A stretch of DNA of 64,000 nucleotides from Lunularia cruciata (Eukaryota; Streptophyta; Marchantiopsida; Lunulariales; Lunulariaceae): positions 36,499,034-36,563,033 of the forward strand of contig OX419762.1 in assembly GCA_948567375.1 (NCBI GenBank), written 5' to 3'. A model generated the notes under the pieces. It was not told where the DNA came from, did not search any database, and saw only the letters and a program-made list of their open reading frames with translations. Each line of letters begins with the position of its first letter. The first letter of the stretch is position 1. The position numbers and the translations under genes are program-made. Shown piece by piece: positions 1 to 10,989 of this stretch.

Positions 1-1399
1 ACCTCGGATTTTCTTCAGTGTACTTCTTAAGTTGCTCTTGCCGCGCCTATAATTCTAGTACATTAAAATTGTACATGCTGGGTGAGAACGTAGGAGCTCA
101 CAAGCAGTTTTCTCTCTTTACAAAACGATTTATCTTACTAGGTCGGTGTGATGCATGCATTACTAATGAAATTTACTTGAAATCTAGTCGTGTATCCAGG
201 CTATTAATGCGTTTTCGACTGGTGTAATTCAAAATTTAGGAGAGCGAGGAAGCAGGTTGGCTAGTTCAGACTATCTAAAATTATAACGTACATACTCGCT
301 AAACTGATTTCATCTCAGAGTGTCATTTGTTCTTCTTCATATTCACTCAAAGACGATTAATGTACTTATGTCCATTCTACTACCGTGCTCTCCCTAGACC
401 TTAGCTTCTGATCCAATAAGCTCTGACTATATGGAGAATCAAGTTTGCTGAAAACTTCAATATTTGTTCCCAACTTTGATCCTTGCTTTAATAATGCTTT
501 AACTCTGATCCTGAGTAATTTTAAGTTGGGATCCAAGATTATAGTAGTGGAAATTTCAATTCAGACCCCACTCAAGTGCATAAAGAGAACCTCAATCCGG
601 GTGGAAGACCGGTGCCCATCAGGTCTGAAGCGGAAATGTGAGGCACGTATTAGGCATTTCAAATTTAATATTTTCATCTCCCATAAATATCTTGTAAATA
701 TTTACGAGAAGTATTAGAACACCGTAAGGAACACTGGGGAAAAACTTGATTTTGACTGGGCAAGACCCGCAGGCCCGTAAAATTTGACGAGTCACCTTTC
801 TCGTGACCCGTCAAATTTTGCGAGGCATCCAGACTTCCCTACAACTCCTACAAAATTTTTGGCGTAAATTTCGAGCTTCGAATATATTATTGCATGTTGA
901 ATTTGTACGGGAGTAGTATCTGAACCCCCCTACTTCGTTTACGTGTACCCATATATTTTGCATGGATACCACTAAACTTCCATAAAATAGGCGTAACTTT
1001 GGATTTAAAAAACCCCAATATGAGGTCTGTTATTGTCACAGAAGGCCGTCCCACCTGTAACCGTTGAGACATTGTTCGAGATATGGAATTCTCGCGAAAC
1101 TACCATCTTGTTTGTTTCAATTCACATTAGAGGTGTACAAAGGAAATATGAATCATTGTCATGTCTTAGTCCCATTTTACCTTTCTTTCTCATCTCATCA
1201 TGTACGGCTTTATGTGAAAGATCGGCACTGTATATATCCGAAAAGAAAACAGAGGAATACAAAGCACCGAAGAGCACACAAAGGGGTCTGGGCACCAGCC
1301 ACAATAACAATACAATATATCCCCTGAAAAGCACCAACCCCAAGAACAACAGACCGAAGCAAAACCAAGACCTCAAAGACAAGTCCACCCAAGAGGAAA
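1..1399. other. No recognised gene
   Basis: I see no coding region that resembles a known protein. The open frames on both strands are short, overlap one another and are compositionally biased. The only clear structure is the hairpin at 779-819. The stretch 1200-1390, read on the minus strand, is rich in T and G and could be the decayed end of a transposon, but I cannot name it. Confidence 0.5.
779..819. repeat. Near-perfect 17-bp hairpin
   Basis: The arms 779-795 and 803-819 are reverse complements with one mismatch (16 of 17 pairs) around a 7-nt loop. The stem contains the run AAAATTTGACG. The stem is longer than a typical attenuator and shorter than a plant pre-miRNA. No repeat copy was noticed elsewhere in the window. 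Confidence 0.8.
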
Positions 1400-1446
1400 G
1401 GACGGGGTCTTCCATCCTTCGTGTTTTCTACGCGGTCGCCTTCTCT
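1400..1446 (+). mobile_element. Tail fragment of the RLE-type LINE family
   Basis: This stretch matches the terminal module of the LINE at 16640-20572: a GGGGTCTTCC core, then CATCCTTCGTGTTTTCTA and a final GCGGTCGCCTT. Only the last ~45 bases are present. It is an extreme 5' truncation or a detached tail. Confidence 0.65.
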
Positions 1447-1867
1447 GGAGTTTATCGCACTATTCTTGGAGAAGTGAACGAAGGCATTAGGTGATCAGCT
1501 TGTGCGGATATATAGAGATAGCATACTGCAAATTGATATCTATGAAACTGCCATCATAACGCATACCGTACTGCTGTGATGTGGCTGTATGGACCCACAA
1601 AGTACAGTATGGTGCATGTCACACAGGGCTACTGCGCGACATGAACCTACTCAAGTGATCTTCAGTCTTCTCGCTTATTTGACGATTCAGGATCGAGATA
1701 CGGCAACTGATGTAATTGTTTCCTGGTACTAAAGTCAAAAGAGATATTAAAAGCGTTCGTCATTAACGTGTCAACTACTGTTTCGGAAGGCTGCTGTAGC
1801 TGCGGGTCAATGCTGTATGAAACAAGCCGTGACTCGGTGAGTAGCACAAAACCGATCCTCGGTTCAA

Positions 1868-1960
1868 TAAAAAAGGGACGACCGCATAGAACACATGAAG
1901 GATGGGAAGACCCATCAAGCACTACAAGGGAGAGTCAAACGAGGTAGAATGCAGGTAAAG
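1868..1960 (-). mobile_element. Tail fragment of the RLE-type LINE family
   Basis: Read on the minus strand this has the family tail in order: a weak match to the TTTTACC block, the CTCCCTTGTA block, the GCTTGATGGG block, TCTTCCCATCCTTC and GCGGTCG. The A-run at 1868-1874 corresponds to the T-rich 3' end of the element. Confidence 0.7.
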
Positions 1961-2238
1961 TTTTCAATTATAGGAGCATGTAACGAAATCATTTTTTTCT
2001 TTAAGTTTTGGAATTAGCTAGTGGTGTTAAGATATTTTTTAAGAAGTGTCCAAAGATATATGCTTTTAGATGTAAAAAAATAATTTTATTTTTTATTTTA
2101 TGATATATTTATATAATATATTTTATACTTTATAAAATGATTAAATTTTATAATTCATTAGAGAATGATCACTCTAGATAATACTTTTAGAACAATTTGG
2201 TTATTTATTGATCATTAGACTTATATAGTTCAAATATA

Positions 2239-2355
2239 TTAGGTATTGAAGGATACATTCCTCTTGGGACTTAGCTCCATCTTACTCTCTCTATCGTGTC
2301 CTTATACGGCTTGATGCTCTTCCCATCTTTCTCGTTTTCACACGCTGTTGCATTT
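2239..2355 (+). mobile_element. Tail fragment of the RLE-type LINE family
   Basis: It contains the family order: GGGACTTAGCTCCAT (a decayed form of the GGGGCTTAGCCCC hairpin), a CTCTCT block, TACGGCTTGATG, then CTTCCCATC, ending in a long T-run. A second tail follows in the same orientation at 2375, so two insertions sit next to each other. Confidence 0.65.
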
Positions 2356-2374
2356 TTTTTTTTCTTTTTTTTTT

Positions 2375-2506
2375 TATCTTAGGTGCTATAGAACAGATTT
2401 CTAATACGAATACTATCGGCCTTCAGCCCCATTTTACCTCCTGTATTTTACCCATGAGGAGTCTTCCCATCCTTCTCGTTATCCTAGGCGGGCGCCTTAA
2501 TTTTAT
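2375..2506 (+). mobile_element. Tail fragment of the RLE-type LINE family
   Basis: It begins with TATCTTAGGTGC, as in the other tails, then carries the CAGATTTCTAATAC and CCTTCAGCCCCATTTTACC blocks, GTCTTCCCATCCTTC, and a GCGGGCGCCTT end. It is about 130 bp long. Confidence 0.7.
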
Positions 2507-3415
2507 ATTTTCATTGTTGTGGATGTGATATTCTTTGAGACAAAAGATTCACCCTTAAAAAAGTTAGATTTCTTTAGTCGAATATCTGAAAAATAGTTGA
2601 CAGCAACTTCGCAATGTCGACATGGATGAAAAGGTGAACCGAACGATATGTAAAGGGAAGCTGCAACCAGATAAGTATCCAAAAACGAGAGAAAGATGTG
2701 ACAACAGTATAACAAACCTTTCAGTTTGCTGGAGAAAACAAGTGTTTACTGCAAGAGAACATGAATAGGGATGAGGCATAAAGAATACACGCAATGATCA
2801 GGACTCAATAGTAGGGGGTTTCTGAAATAGTTTTCTGAATCTATGTATATTTTCATATAGATTATTATGAAGCGTTGACTAAATCAGTATGGCATGCGAG
2901 CCGAAAGGGAAAAAATATCCCACTACGGACGTCCGTCCAAGTTCCTTATTATTAGCACACTCCATAGGAGATGGTTAGTGGAAAATAACGGATATGGAGG
3001 TTTTTGTGGTCACACTATAATGCATTAATTACATATTAGGGTTAATAAAGTGCCTCATTAGGTTATGATGAATGTGGTGGCTACCATAGGGGCCGATGAG
3101 CGCAATGGGGGTTATGAACAAGAACACAAATGACCAAGAAAATTGATCACAAAGTTGGGAGATTTGCACATGAGTTAGCAAAATGAACAAGGAGGATGAG
3201 AATGAGACAATTGAATGTAGAGTGGGAAGATTTGAGTGTGGTTTGTGTGAAGATTGGAAGAGGAGAGTGAATTTGTTTGAGGCTAGATTCAAAATACTCA
3301 ATTTCATTATTTAAAAATTCCTTGTTCTAGTACTAGTTACAAAATGAAATTCTTATCTTGTTTTCTTGTGTAGTGTGCAAAGAATAGAGATTGAAGTGAG
3401 AAGTGTAGAGCATGA
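2507..3415. other. No recognised gene
   Basis: AT-rich sequence with short open frames on both strands and no domain I recognise. It may include the 5' flank of the Harbinger remnant that follows. Confidence 0.45.
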
Positions 3416-3630
3416 CGAGAAGGTGTTATCTTTGGTGATTCAAGAATCGATTCAAGGAGGAGAACATGCCAAGAAAGAGCACACTTCTAAAACTAACTAG
3501 AAATATTAGAAAATGTGTACAATGGATTATTCGATTAGATTTGGAGATCTCGTAACAAAAGATTAGGAGATGAAGGTGCAGATGAAGAAGTAGAAGGAGA
3601 TTAAGATATGCTAGAGTTATTGATTAGTGG

Positions 3631-4590
3631 GTGGGAGTATGCACCTCTGCATCCCAAGTTACTTATCCTTGTAGTCAAGAATTTGTGATAAAGTATTTTA
3701 AAAATCTTGATGTGAATGCCTTTTGCCAGCTTACTAGAATAGATGTTGATTCTTTTTCAACATTAGTAGATTTAATTAAAACACACACTATTTTTGAGGA
3801 AAACTACAAAAGGGAGCAAACACCCATGTTGATCCATGTAGTTCTAGCTCAAGATAAATTTGTGCATCACAATAATGGAGCTTACGTTGCATGAGGGTTA
3901 AATATATGTTGCATTAATGCAGATTCAAGAATTCTCTTTACAATAGAGTTATCATGGCCATATTAGATTTGATGTGGAGTCAAGTTGCATGGCTTGAGAA
4001 CAAGGAGAGTAGTAGGATATTCTCATTTTTTGCATAAAAAGGTTTCCTCCATTGTGTTGGTTTGGTAGATGGAACATTATTTCCTCTTAGCGCTCGACCC
4101 ACCATGGATGGAGAGATCTATTTCAACTAAAAGGGTTCATATTCCATAAGTGGCCAAGTGATTTGTGATGATAAAAGGAGAGTTATACATTTTTACTAGA
4201 GGTAAGGTTTATATTTTATATATTTGTTTTGGTATTTTGTTCAATGCATTGGCGTGCCTCTTTGTACATTTCCAAGATTTTATTAAAGGTATGATTTGAT
4301 TTCGTTATTTACAAGAATACCAATGTCATGTTAGGACATGCCTTGTTTGAAAAGATCATCATTGTGGAATGATTTGAACTAGAGCGTGGGATGTCATAGT
4401 TTTGAGGCAAAAGAGCACCTTTTAGGTGATTCTAGTTATTTATTCATGCATCACCTAGTCCTAGCCTTTAAGCAAGCCCGATCAGAGGACAAGCAAGAGT
4501 TCAATAAATATTTGGTGAAGGCAAGGATGATAAATGAGCATTGTATAGGAGTATTGAATGCTAGATGACATTCTCTTTGTGAGCTAAGAG
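3631..4590 (+). pseudogene. PIF/Harbinger-type DDE transposase remnant
   Basis: The family cuts and pastes PIF/Harbinger DNA transposons in the nucleus. In pieces from several frames I can read the expected order. An N-terminal segment with SFSTLVDLI and HHNNGAYVA lies near 3740-3890. The first catalytic Asp lies in VDGTLFPLSARPTMDG (about 4065-4110), followed by GSYSISGQVICDDKRRVIHF (about 4130-4190). The second Asp lies in HLLGDSSY (about 4410-4435). The catalytic Glu lies in KARMINEHCIGVLNARWHSL (about 4515-4580). The frame is broken by stops (for example TGA after the NNGAYVA segment and TAA after the IYFN stretch) and by shifts, with an AT-rich insertion at 4200-4370, so it cannot make a transposase. 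The family's partner Myb/SANT ORF is not seen beside it on the same strand. Terminal inverted repeats were not located. Confidence 0.75.
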
Positions 4591-5689
4591 TGCAATAGTA
4601 GAAATGCATATTTCTTAAAGTGAGTTTTAGTGTGTATTATTCTACATAACTTATTGTATAACTTACATAATTTATAAATTTTACTTAAATTATTTTATTG
4701 TTTTATTATTGTAATCAAAAAATAAGATGTTTGGTTGGAAGATGATGGTAGATTTATAAAGGAAACTCAAATAGATTTGAAGATGTTTTTGCATGGAATG
4801 GAACTTGGTAGAGAAGAAAGTAGATCAAGGATGATGCAACAATGCACTGTTCATCACCTTGATGATATACCCAAATGAGTTTCTCTATAATAAAGTATTC
4901 ATGCTTCAATTCTTCATATCTGGTAATATTTCTTGTATTTTATCCCATTATCATATCCATATCTCTCGACAAACACCAAGTTTACAAGAATGTATGTTGC
5001 TCACTCAACCACAACAAAATCTTATGTAAAATTGCAAGAAGGTGCTAAAAGATGCCCTATGTACATTTGTATGCACCAAGTGTCACCCAATTTATGCTCA
5101 AAGTTGTTGGATGGCACCAGGTGTCATCCCGTTTAGGGTCAAGGTCCTTGGATGGTGCTAGGTGATACCTAGTGCTTAAAAGAAGACCAATATTAATATA
5201 GGTTTTTTAGGGTAGCACCGTTTGATGCTGGTGGGCACCAAGAGCCGCCCGCTTGTGTGTTTAAATTTGGTTGGTACTTGTCAGCACCTAATGGTGCTAT
5301 GTGTTGGCATGTGGAGGCGCTTAGGGCCACCATTTTGTGGCATTGGGCATAATTTCATGGCATTGGGCACCTATGTGCACCATTGATCTGTGTCACTCAA
5401 TGCCTATACATATGATCAGACATCGCCCAAAACTCAACCAATGCCACTCCCATCGGTGCAAACTTGGGATACAACACTATGCAGCATGGGGCATCGATGG
5501 GCAGTAGCGAGTGCTGATGAGTGGCAACTAGCACCAATGAGCAATAGCTTTTCCATAGTGATAATAGAGAGTCTTAATCAAGTTTCTTAAACTCATCTTT
5601 ATTAGAAACATACTCAGGTTACATTGCGGTATGTTATTTGCTATCACTAGAGTATGATGAATTTGGAGTAGGATCCGCATGTTGAACTT
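4591..5689. other. No recognised gene; short degenerate repeats
   Basis: Downstream flank of the transposase remnant. From about 5040 to 5560 the sequence keeps returning to variants of GGCACCAAGTGTCACC / GGTGCTAGGTGATACC. The clearest case is two 41-bp units at 5074-5114 and 5115-5155. Open frames here are short and are made by the repeats. Confidence 0.45.
5074..5155 (+). repeat. Two imperfect 41-bp direct repeats
   Basis: Units start at 5074 (CACCAAGTGTCACCCAATTT) and 5115 (CACCAGGTGTCATCCCGTTT) and both end in TTGGATGG. A decayed third unit may begin at 5156. Confidence 0.7.
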
Positions 5690-6440
5690 GAGTTAGGAAT
5701 TTGAAATATTAGCTTATTTTATTGGGAGATTTTCCCGCAAAAGGAGACTCATTTGATTTCATGAGTGCACTTTGACTATAAGATCTTCTCTTTGAATTAA
5801 TGTTTTTATGCTCTAGATTTCCTTTTTTATCTCCACACAATTTCTTTTCAATTTCAATTTTATCTTGTTTATCTCTAATCTAACACGCTTGGCTTCCATT
5901 TTTGTTAATGTTTTCTTCTTTTCCTTATGTTGGTGGGTTTTAGCTAGTCGTAATCTCTCCCGGGATTTTATAGTATTTGCCTTCAACATGGTAATTTTTA
6001 CTAAATCCTTAAACAATGACATAATAGGTGACATCTAAGATACCTTACTTGCTGGTATTCCACCTTATCTCCTCTTTGGGTCACATTCTCCTTCTTGGTC
6101 AAGCAAAGTGCACTCAAACCCATCTCCTATAGAAGTTACAGGAAGTGGTGTAACAAAAGATGAGTCCTCTACTGGTGCACCAAATGGTGACTCTTCCCCA
6201 GGTGATTGGATTCCATTGTCCATGTAAACACTAGGTATACTTTACACCCCTTGGATGTTTGGGACAAAAGGGAGGCACTAGTCCACAAGCACCACCTTTA
6301 GGGGAGATGGGAATTGAGAGCTCCGACCCTTTGCATCTTTATAGAACTCTTCCATGCCAACCTTGCTCAAATAGGGATTTAAATCTCCCAAACTTACCAT
6401 AGTAGGTGGACTAATGTTTGCTTAGTTCTCAAACATGGCT
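5690..6440 (-). pseudogene. Lysine-rich coiled-coil remnant, possibly a transposon second ORF
   Basis: On the minus strand, broken frames read from about 6440 down to 5813. They give an acidic/serine segment (…EDSSFVTPLPVTS…) and then a strongly basic, helical run of about 70 residues (…ERLRLAKTHQHKEKKKT…). The arrangement resembles the C-terminal part of the Myb/SANT-type ORF of PIF/Harbinger elements, and a comparable Lys/Glu-rich end is present at 54373-54609. The remnant faces the transposase at 3631-4590 tail to tail. Stops interrupt it and I do not see the DNA-binding half. This assignment is an inference from layout and composition. Confidence 0.3.
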
Positions 6441-6459
6441 TCCATTTAAGCAAAATGTG

Positions 6460-6948
6460 TGTAAAAGATCAAGATCAAGGACAAAAATAGGAGAATGGAA
6501 GATCACATTGGGACACTAGAGTATGGGAAACTATGAATGCTTAGTATGAGCTTTGGCTTTGGTATTTATAGAGAGCATACAATGCTCTTGAGAAGTTTCT
6601 CAAGAAGTTTCCTTGAGCCGCTTTTTTGGAGTGCAAGCCAAGTTAACCAAGAAACTTCTCAAGAAGCTTCCTTCTGGAAGTTGTTTACTCGACATGCAAG
6701 CTGCGCTAGTTGAAAGCTTCTAGAAGCTTCCTTTTAGAAGCTTCCTACTTGAGTTGCAAGCTAAGCTAGCTGAGAATCTTCCCTAGAAACTTCCTCCTAG
6801 AAGTTACCACTTGGCATGCATGTTACCCAATACTTGGGAGGGTACCAAGTAGCTTCCTAGATACTTCTAGAATATTCTAGGCTACTTTGGCCCATCTGCT
6901 ACTTTGTTAGCCTTGACTAACTTCATTGTTAAACTCCATATTGTTATA
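6460..6948 (-). repeat. 3' LTR of the minus-strand chromovirus
   Basis: Plus-strand start TGTAAAAGATCAAG equals the LTR 3' end …TTTTACA. The other end reads CCATATTGTTATA, a decayed TGTAAC start. The TATA box reads TATTTATA at 6573-6580 on the plus strand. The LTR carries repeated GAAGCTTC-type motifs, including TTCTAGAAGCTTC at 6718-6730, which fits the heat-shock element consensus TTCnnGAAnnTTC. No primer-binding site adjoins its lower end, as expected for a 3' LTR. Confidence 0.8.
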
Positions 6949-7084
6949 TATTTCCGCACCGCTAGTTGATGATGTACTTGTTGCTATTGAAGCTTCAAAC
7001 TTATGGATGGACATTTGTGCATTCTATAGATGAGAAAAAGGCTCTAAAGTGGCATCATGAAGAGGATACTCTTTCGAAAGGACT

Positions 7085-9055
7085 TATGTACTCTGTATGT
7101 TGTCAATAGCCTTGTTGAATGTGGTGATATGCAAGGATCCAATCAACTTCATACTCTTCATGATCATTGATAGGGATGGGAGGAGGAGGAGGTTGGACAC
7201 AAGAGGGAAAAGAAGATAGATTACGAACAAAGGGTTTCAACTTAGAAATATGAAAGACAAGATGGATGCACATATGACAAGGCAAAGCAAGTTAATAAGC
7301 AATAAGAGAAATGATTTGGATGACATCAAAGGGTCCTATCTAATTAGAGGCAAGTTTATGAACTTGGATATCAAGTGGAAGAGGTATATTATTAGATGAG
7401 AGCATGAACTTATCACCAATCTCAACTTGAAAGGTGAGATTACAATGATGGTAGTATGTATATTGTTTTTGACAATTTTGAGCAATAAGGAGTTGAGATT
7501 TGGCTTGTTGGAAGGATTGGGATATGATGGTCAAAAGAGTGGAAGTATGAGATTCTAGAACAAGTGGATCTTGGCCAAAATTGAAGAAGAAAGGAGAGAA
7601 TTCAATGCTTGCCTATTTTGAGTTATTGTATGCAAACTCCACAACTGCAAGTCATTCATCCCAATTGGTATAGTGAATGTTGAAAAAGGCACAAAGCATA
7701 TCCTCTAAGGTGCAATTTTCACATTCAATTTGTCCATCAGTTTGAGGATGATAGGTTGTACACAAAGCAAGCCTAACATTGAGTATCTAGAAGAGTACTT
7801 ACCAAAAATTTTGAATAAATCAAAGATCATTGTCAGAGATGAGTACACAAGGCCATGATGCTTGAAGACAATGTTGAAGTTGATATGTGCCAATGTTCGA
7901 GCATCTACAATATCAAAGGTTGGTGCCAAATGGATTTGCTCACTAAGCTTATCTACAAATACCACTATCATTGTGTGACCTTACTTTGTCTTGGGCAAGG
8001 ATGTCATGAGATCTAAGCTCATGTGTTCCCATTGAGTAGATGGAATGGAGAGTGGTTGAAGGAGTCCACTTAGTTTTTGGTTGTTAGCATTGTTATGTTG
8101 GCAGCTCTTACACAATAAAAAAAATCGTGAAAATCTTGTGCCATGTTGGGCCACCACCATTGGTATTAGAGGGTACCCAAGGTCTTGTCCACACTCATGT
8201 GACCAATGAGTGGTAAATCATGGCCTTCTTGGAGGCGTACAAGGCAGAGATCACCCTTGACTAGAACATATATCTAGTCCTCATGGAATAGATGGCCTTC
8301 CTTGATGGAGGAGGTGTTGTACACCTTGTCACATGTTGCAAGATGATGTTGTTCCAGCTAAAAGAAGGGATCTTGTTGTAGAGCTATCTTAAACTCAATG
8401 TGGATCTTGGAGTTGATTGACACCATTGTAATTGCCGTTGTGATAAGAGGAAGAGATTTCAAATTGAGTCATTGTGATAGGGCTTCAAGGATGACATAGA
8501 ACCAATTGGGTTTGTACTCAAGTTTGATGTCAAGAAATCAAATTTTATCCTCCCATTGATGATGTTAACTCTTCATGTGTTCCAAATGTAATGTCTACCA
8601 CAAGGATTTGTGATCAATTTGCATGATCACCTATTTTTCCAAGAGATAATGCCTCCATACCTTGGTGTCATATACCATTGCTAGTTTTTCCCAATCTCGT
8701 GCAGAGTAATTCCTTTTTGCCATGTTTAATTGGTGAGACACAAAGGCAATGGGATGTAACCCATATAGGAATTCTTGTTACAATACAACTCCAATGGCAA
8801 AGTTAGAAGCATCAAAGTCAACCACACAAGGTAGTTGAGGATCAAATGGTTGAAGAATGGGTCTTGAAGACACCATATGTTTCAACTTTCTTGAATACTT
8901 CTTCATGCTTGGCGGTCCATTGAAAGCTTGATATTTTCCCCAAGAGGTTGGTCAATAGTGCTACCACATATGCATAATAGTGGATGAACCATGGGTAAAA
9001 AATTGTAAATCCATTAAATGTTTGTATCTCTATGGCATCCTTTGGAGTAGGCTAA
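7085..9055 (-). pseudogene. RNase H / integrase / chromodomain part of chromovirus pol
   Basis: Reading down from 9055: RT-end/RNase H pieces (…NLLGKISSFQWTAKHEEVF…, about 8900-8960). Next comes an integrase zinc-finger end (LCKSCQH, about 8110) and then an integrase core start (LDLMTSLPKTK then MIVVFVDKLSEQIHLAPTF, about 8010-7910). A C-terminal integrase segment follows at 7340-7534. The last piece is …PPPPIPINDHEEYEVDWILA (about 7190-7130), which matches the position and start of a chromodomain (EYEVxxIL). Multiple stops and shifts. The chromodomain start places the element in the chromovirus clade and would have guided integration to marked chromatin. Confidence 0.75.
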
Positions 9056-9060
9056 TCAGG

Positions 9061-9483
9061 TGTAAAAGACCAAAACCAAGGAGAGAAATAGGAGAATGGA
9101 AGCTCACATTGGGACACTTGAATGAGGGAAAACTCCGAATGCCTAGCATGAGCTTTGGCCTTGGTATTTATAGGTAGCATACAAGACCCTTGAAGCTTCT
9201 CAAGAAGCTTCCTTGAGCCGCTTTCTTGGAGTGCAAGTCAAGTTAATTAGGAAGCTTCTCAAGAAGCTTCCTTCTAGAAGCCGCCTACTTGGCATGCAAG
9301 CTAAGCTAGTTAGAAGCTTGTAGAAGCTTCCTTCTAGAAGCTACTTGCTTAGGGCGCAAGTTAACTAGTTGGGAAGCTTCCTAAGAAGCTTCTTAGATGC
9401 TTCTAGAATATTCTAGGCTATTTTGTCTTATTCTCTACTTCGTAAGCCCGACTAACTTCATCACTAAACTCCATATTGTTACA
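9061..9483 (-). mobile_element. Solo LTR nested in the chromovirus RT region
   Basis: A 423-bp LTR of the same family (plus-strand TGTAAAAGACC … CCATATTGTTACA). It has no primer-binding site or polypurine tract next to it and is flanked by the identical 5-mers TCAGG at 9056-9060 and 9484-9488. Removing it with one TCAGG rejoins the pol reading direction of the host element (…KAIPD / …PTPKDA). It contains a TATA box (TATTTATA near 9164-9171 on the plus strand) and the array GAAGCTTGTAGAAGCTTC at 9313-9330. Confidence 0.9.
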
Positions 9484-10028
9484 TCAGGAATGGCCTTGAT
9501 TTTCTCCTCTTCCATCTTGATCCCTTCTGATGAGATCTTGTGACCCAAGAAAGTCATTTCCTTCTTCAAAAAGGTACACTTTGACTTCTTGCAATAAAAC
9601 TTCCATTGACATAGTCACCTTAGGACTTCTGGCACATGATTTGCATGTTCTACCTCCATCTTGTTATAGATTAGATTTTCATCCAAGAATACCATCACGT
9701 ACTGATCCAATAGTCCATCCAACACCCAATGCATTTGATCCATGAACATTGCTGGAGGATTGATGAGCCCAAAAGGTACAACTCTCCATTCAAAATACCC
9801 ATACCTTGTGCAAAAGGCAATATTTTGCACATCCTCTTCATCAATTGTCATTTGCCAATAGTCGCTACAGAGATCCAACTTGGAGAAGTATTGTGCTCCA
9901 CTCAATTGATCAAGCAAGTCATTAATTTGAGGCAAAGGATATGCATTCTTCATTGTTTTTTTATTGAGTCCACAATAATCAATATAGAAATGAAGTCTTC
10001 CATCCTTCTTTAGAACAAATAATACCAA
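9484..10028 (-). pseudogene. Chromovirus reverse transcriptase, central part
   Basis: The open stretch 9615-10028 reads LKKDGRLHFYIDYCGLNKKT, then KLDLCSDYWQMTI, YGYFEWRVVPFGLINPPAMF and YVMVFLDENLIY. These correspond to the RT blocks usually written KxDGxxRxCVDYRxLNxxT, KLDLRSGYHQ, FGLxNAPATF and YxxVFLDDILIY. The second catalytic Asp of the FLDD box is Glu here, and KLDLRSG is KLDLCSD. A stop follows at about 9615. The segment 9484-9610 continues in pieces (TFLGHKIS…) up to the nested LTR. It would have copied the element's RNA into DNA in cytoplasmic particles. Confidence 0.85.
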
Positions 10029-10349
10029 TGCTCCCTAAGGAGATGTATTATGTTCTATAAAATCCTTTTTTAACAACTTGATAAGTGTTGTTAGAAACTC
10101 CTACAACTCCTTTGGTGAGAGGTCATAGATCAGTCTACTCATTGGAGTACTCCTTGGCAATAACTCAATCTTGAAGGGCATATCACGAATGGAGGCTAAT
10201 CCCTTCAAAAGATCATTCAAAAACATGTCCACAAACTCCTAAACTATTTGATCCACCATTTCTTGATGAGGCTCTTGACCCTCTTTAGATTCTCCTTGCG
10301 CAATTGGCTTGATCCACACCATAAAATTATATTTATCTTCCTCCAAAGC

Positions 10350-10520
10350 TTGCTCTATAGTTCTTTTCTTGAAAAACTTCCCATCTTGGGACTTATCTTC
10401 CTTCAAAGTTTGCTATATGTTTTCTTGACAAACTTCCCATCTTGGGACTTATCTTCATTCAAAACTTGCTCTATGGCTACTTTCTTGACAAACTTTCCTT
10501 CTGGGGATTGACTATTCTTA
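10350..10520 (-). repeat. Tandem linker repeats between protease and RT
   Basis: Imperfect units of about 60 bp, with the theme CTTCCCATCTTGGGACTTATC on the plus strand near 10378, 10434 and 10496. On the minus strand they encode repeats of the type S(Q/P)DGKFVKK…. The same linker repeat occurs in the homologous position at 63477-63656. Confidence 0.6.
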
Positions 10521-10559
10521 GATGTCTTACTCAAATGTGCCAGACAATCTAATTGGAAA

Positions 10560-10935
10560 TTCTTATCTTTGGTGTTGTACTTGACTTTGTTGTTGGATCC
10601 AATCAAATTGGACCTTGTGATGTTCAAGTCAAGGCAAACCCAGAATGACATCATAATATAGAGATGCTACTATAAACCTCATACACTTCAAATACTCCTT
10701 CCCAATCTTGAAGGTAATAGGACGTATGGTACAAAATGCAAATTTTTTTCTATCATCTACCATCATCAATCTACTTCCAATTATTGGATTGATAGGAATA
10801 TGTAATTCCTTTGCTAATTCCATGGACATGCAATTCTTTGAACTTCCAAAAACCTACAACCATAATCAGATATCATACCTTGCAAGGGAAGTAAACTTGC
10901 ATAGGTCAAGCTCTCCATTCCGTTGGAACTAATCA
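10560..10935 (-). pseudogene. Chromovirus aspartic protease region
   Basis: The frame 10629-10829 reads MSMELAKELHIPIN, then GKEYLKCMRF and YYDVILGLP, the downstream half of a retropepsin-like domain (ending in the ILGLP/W motif). Compared with the homologous DNA at 63120-63170, about 10 bases are missing just upstream. They include the codons for the catalytic Asp-Ser-Gly, so the domain is frameshifted and catalytically dead. Confidence 0.75.
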
Positions 10936-10989
10936 AATTCCCAATAGGTAGCTTGAAATCTCCTACTAGGATTCATCATTTCCTTGATC

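Noticed and set aside
1033-1494. 153-codon plus-strand frame
   Set aside because: Low similarity to anything known. It ends inside a LINE tail, so the open length is chance plus repeat.
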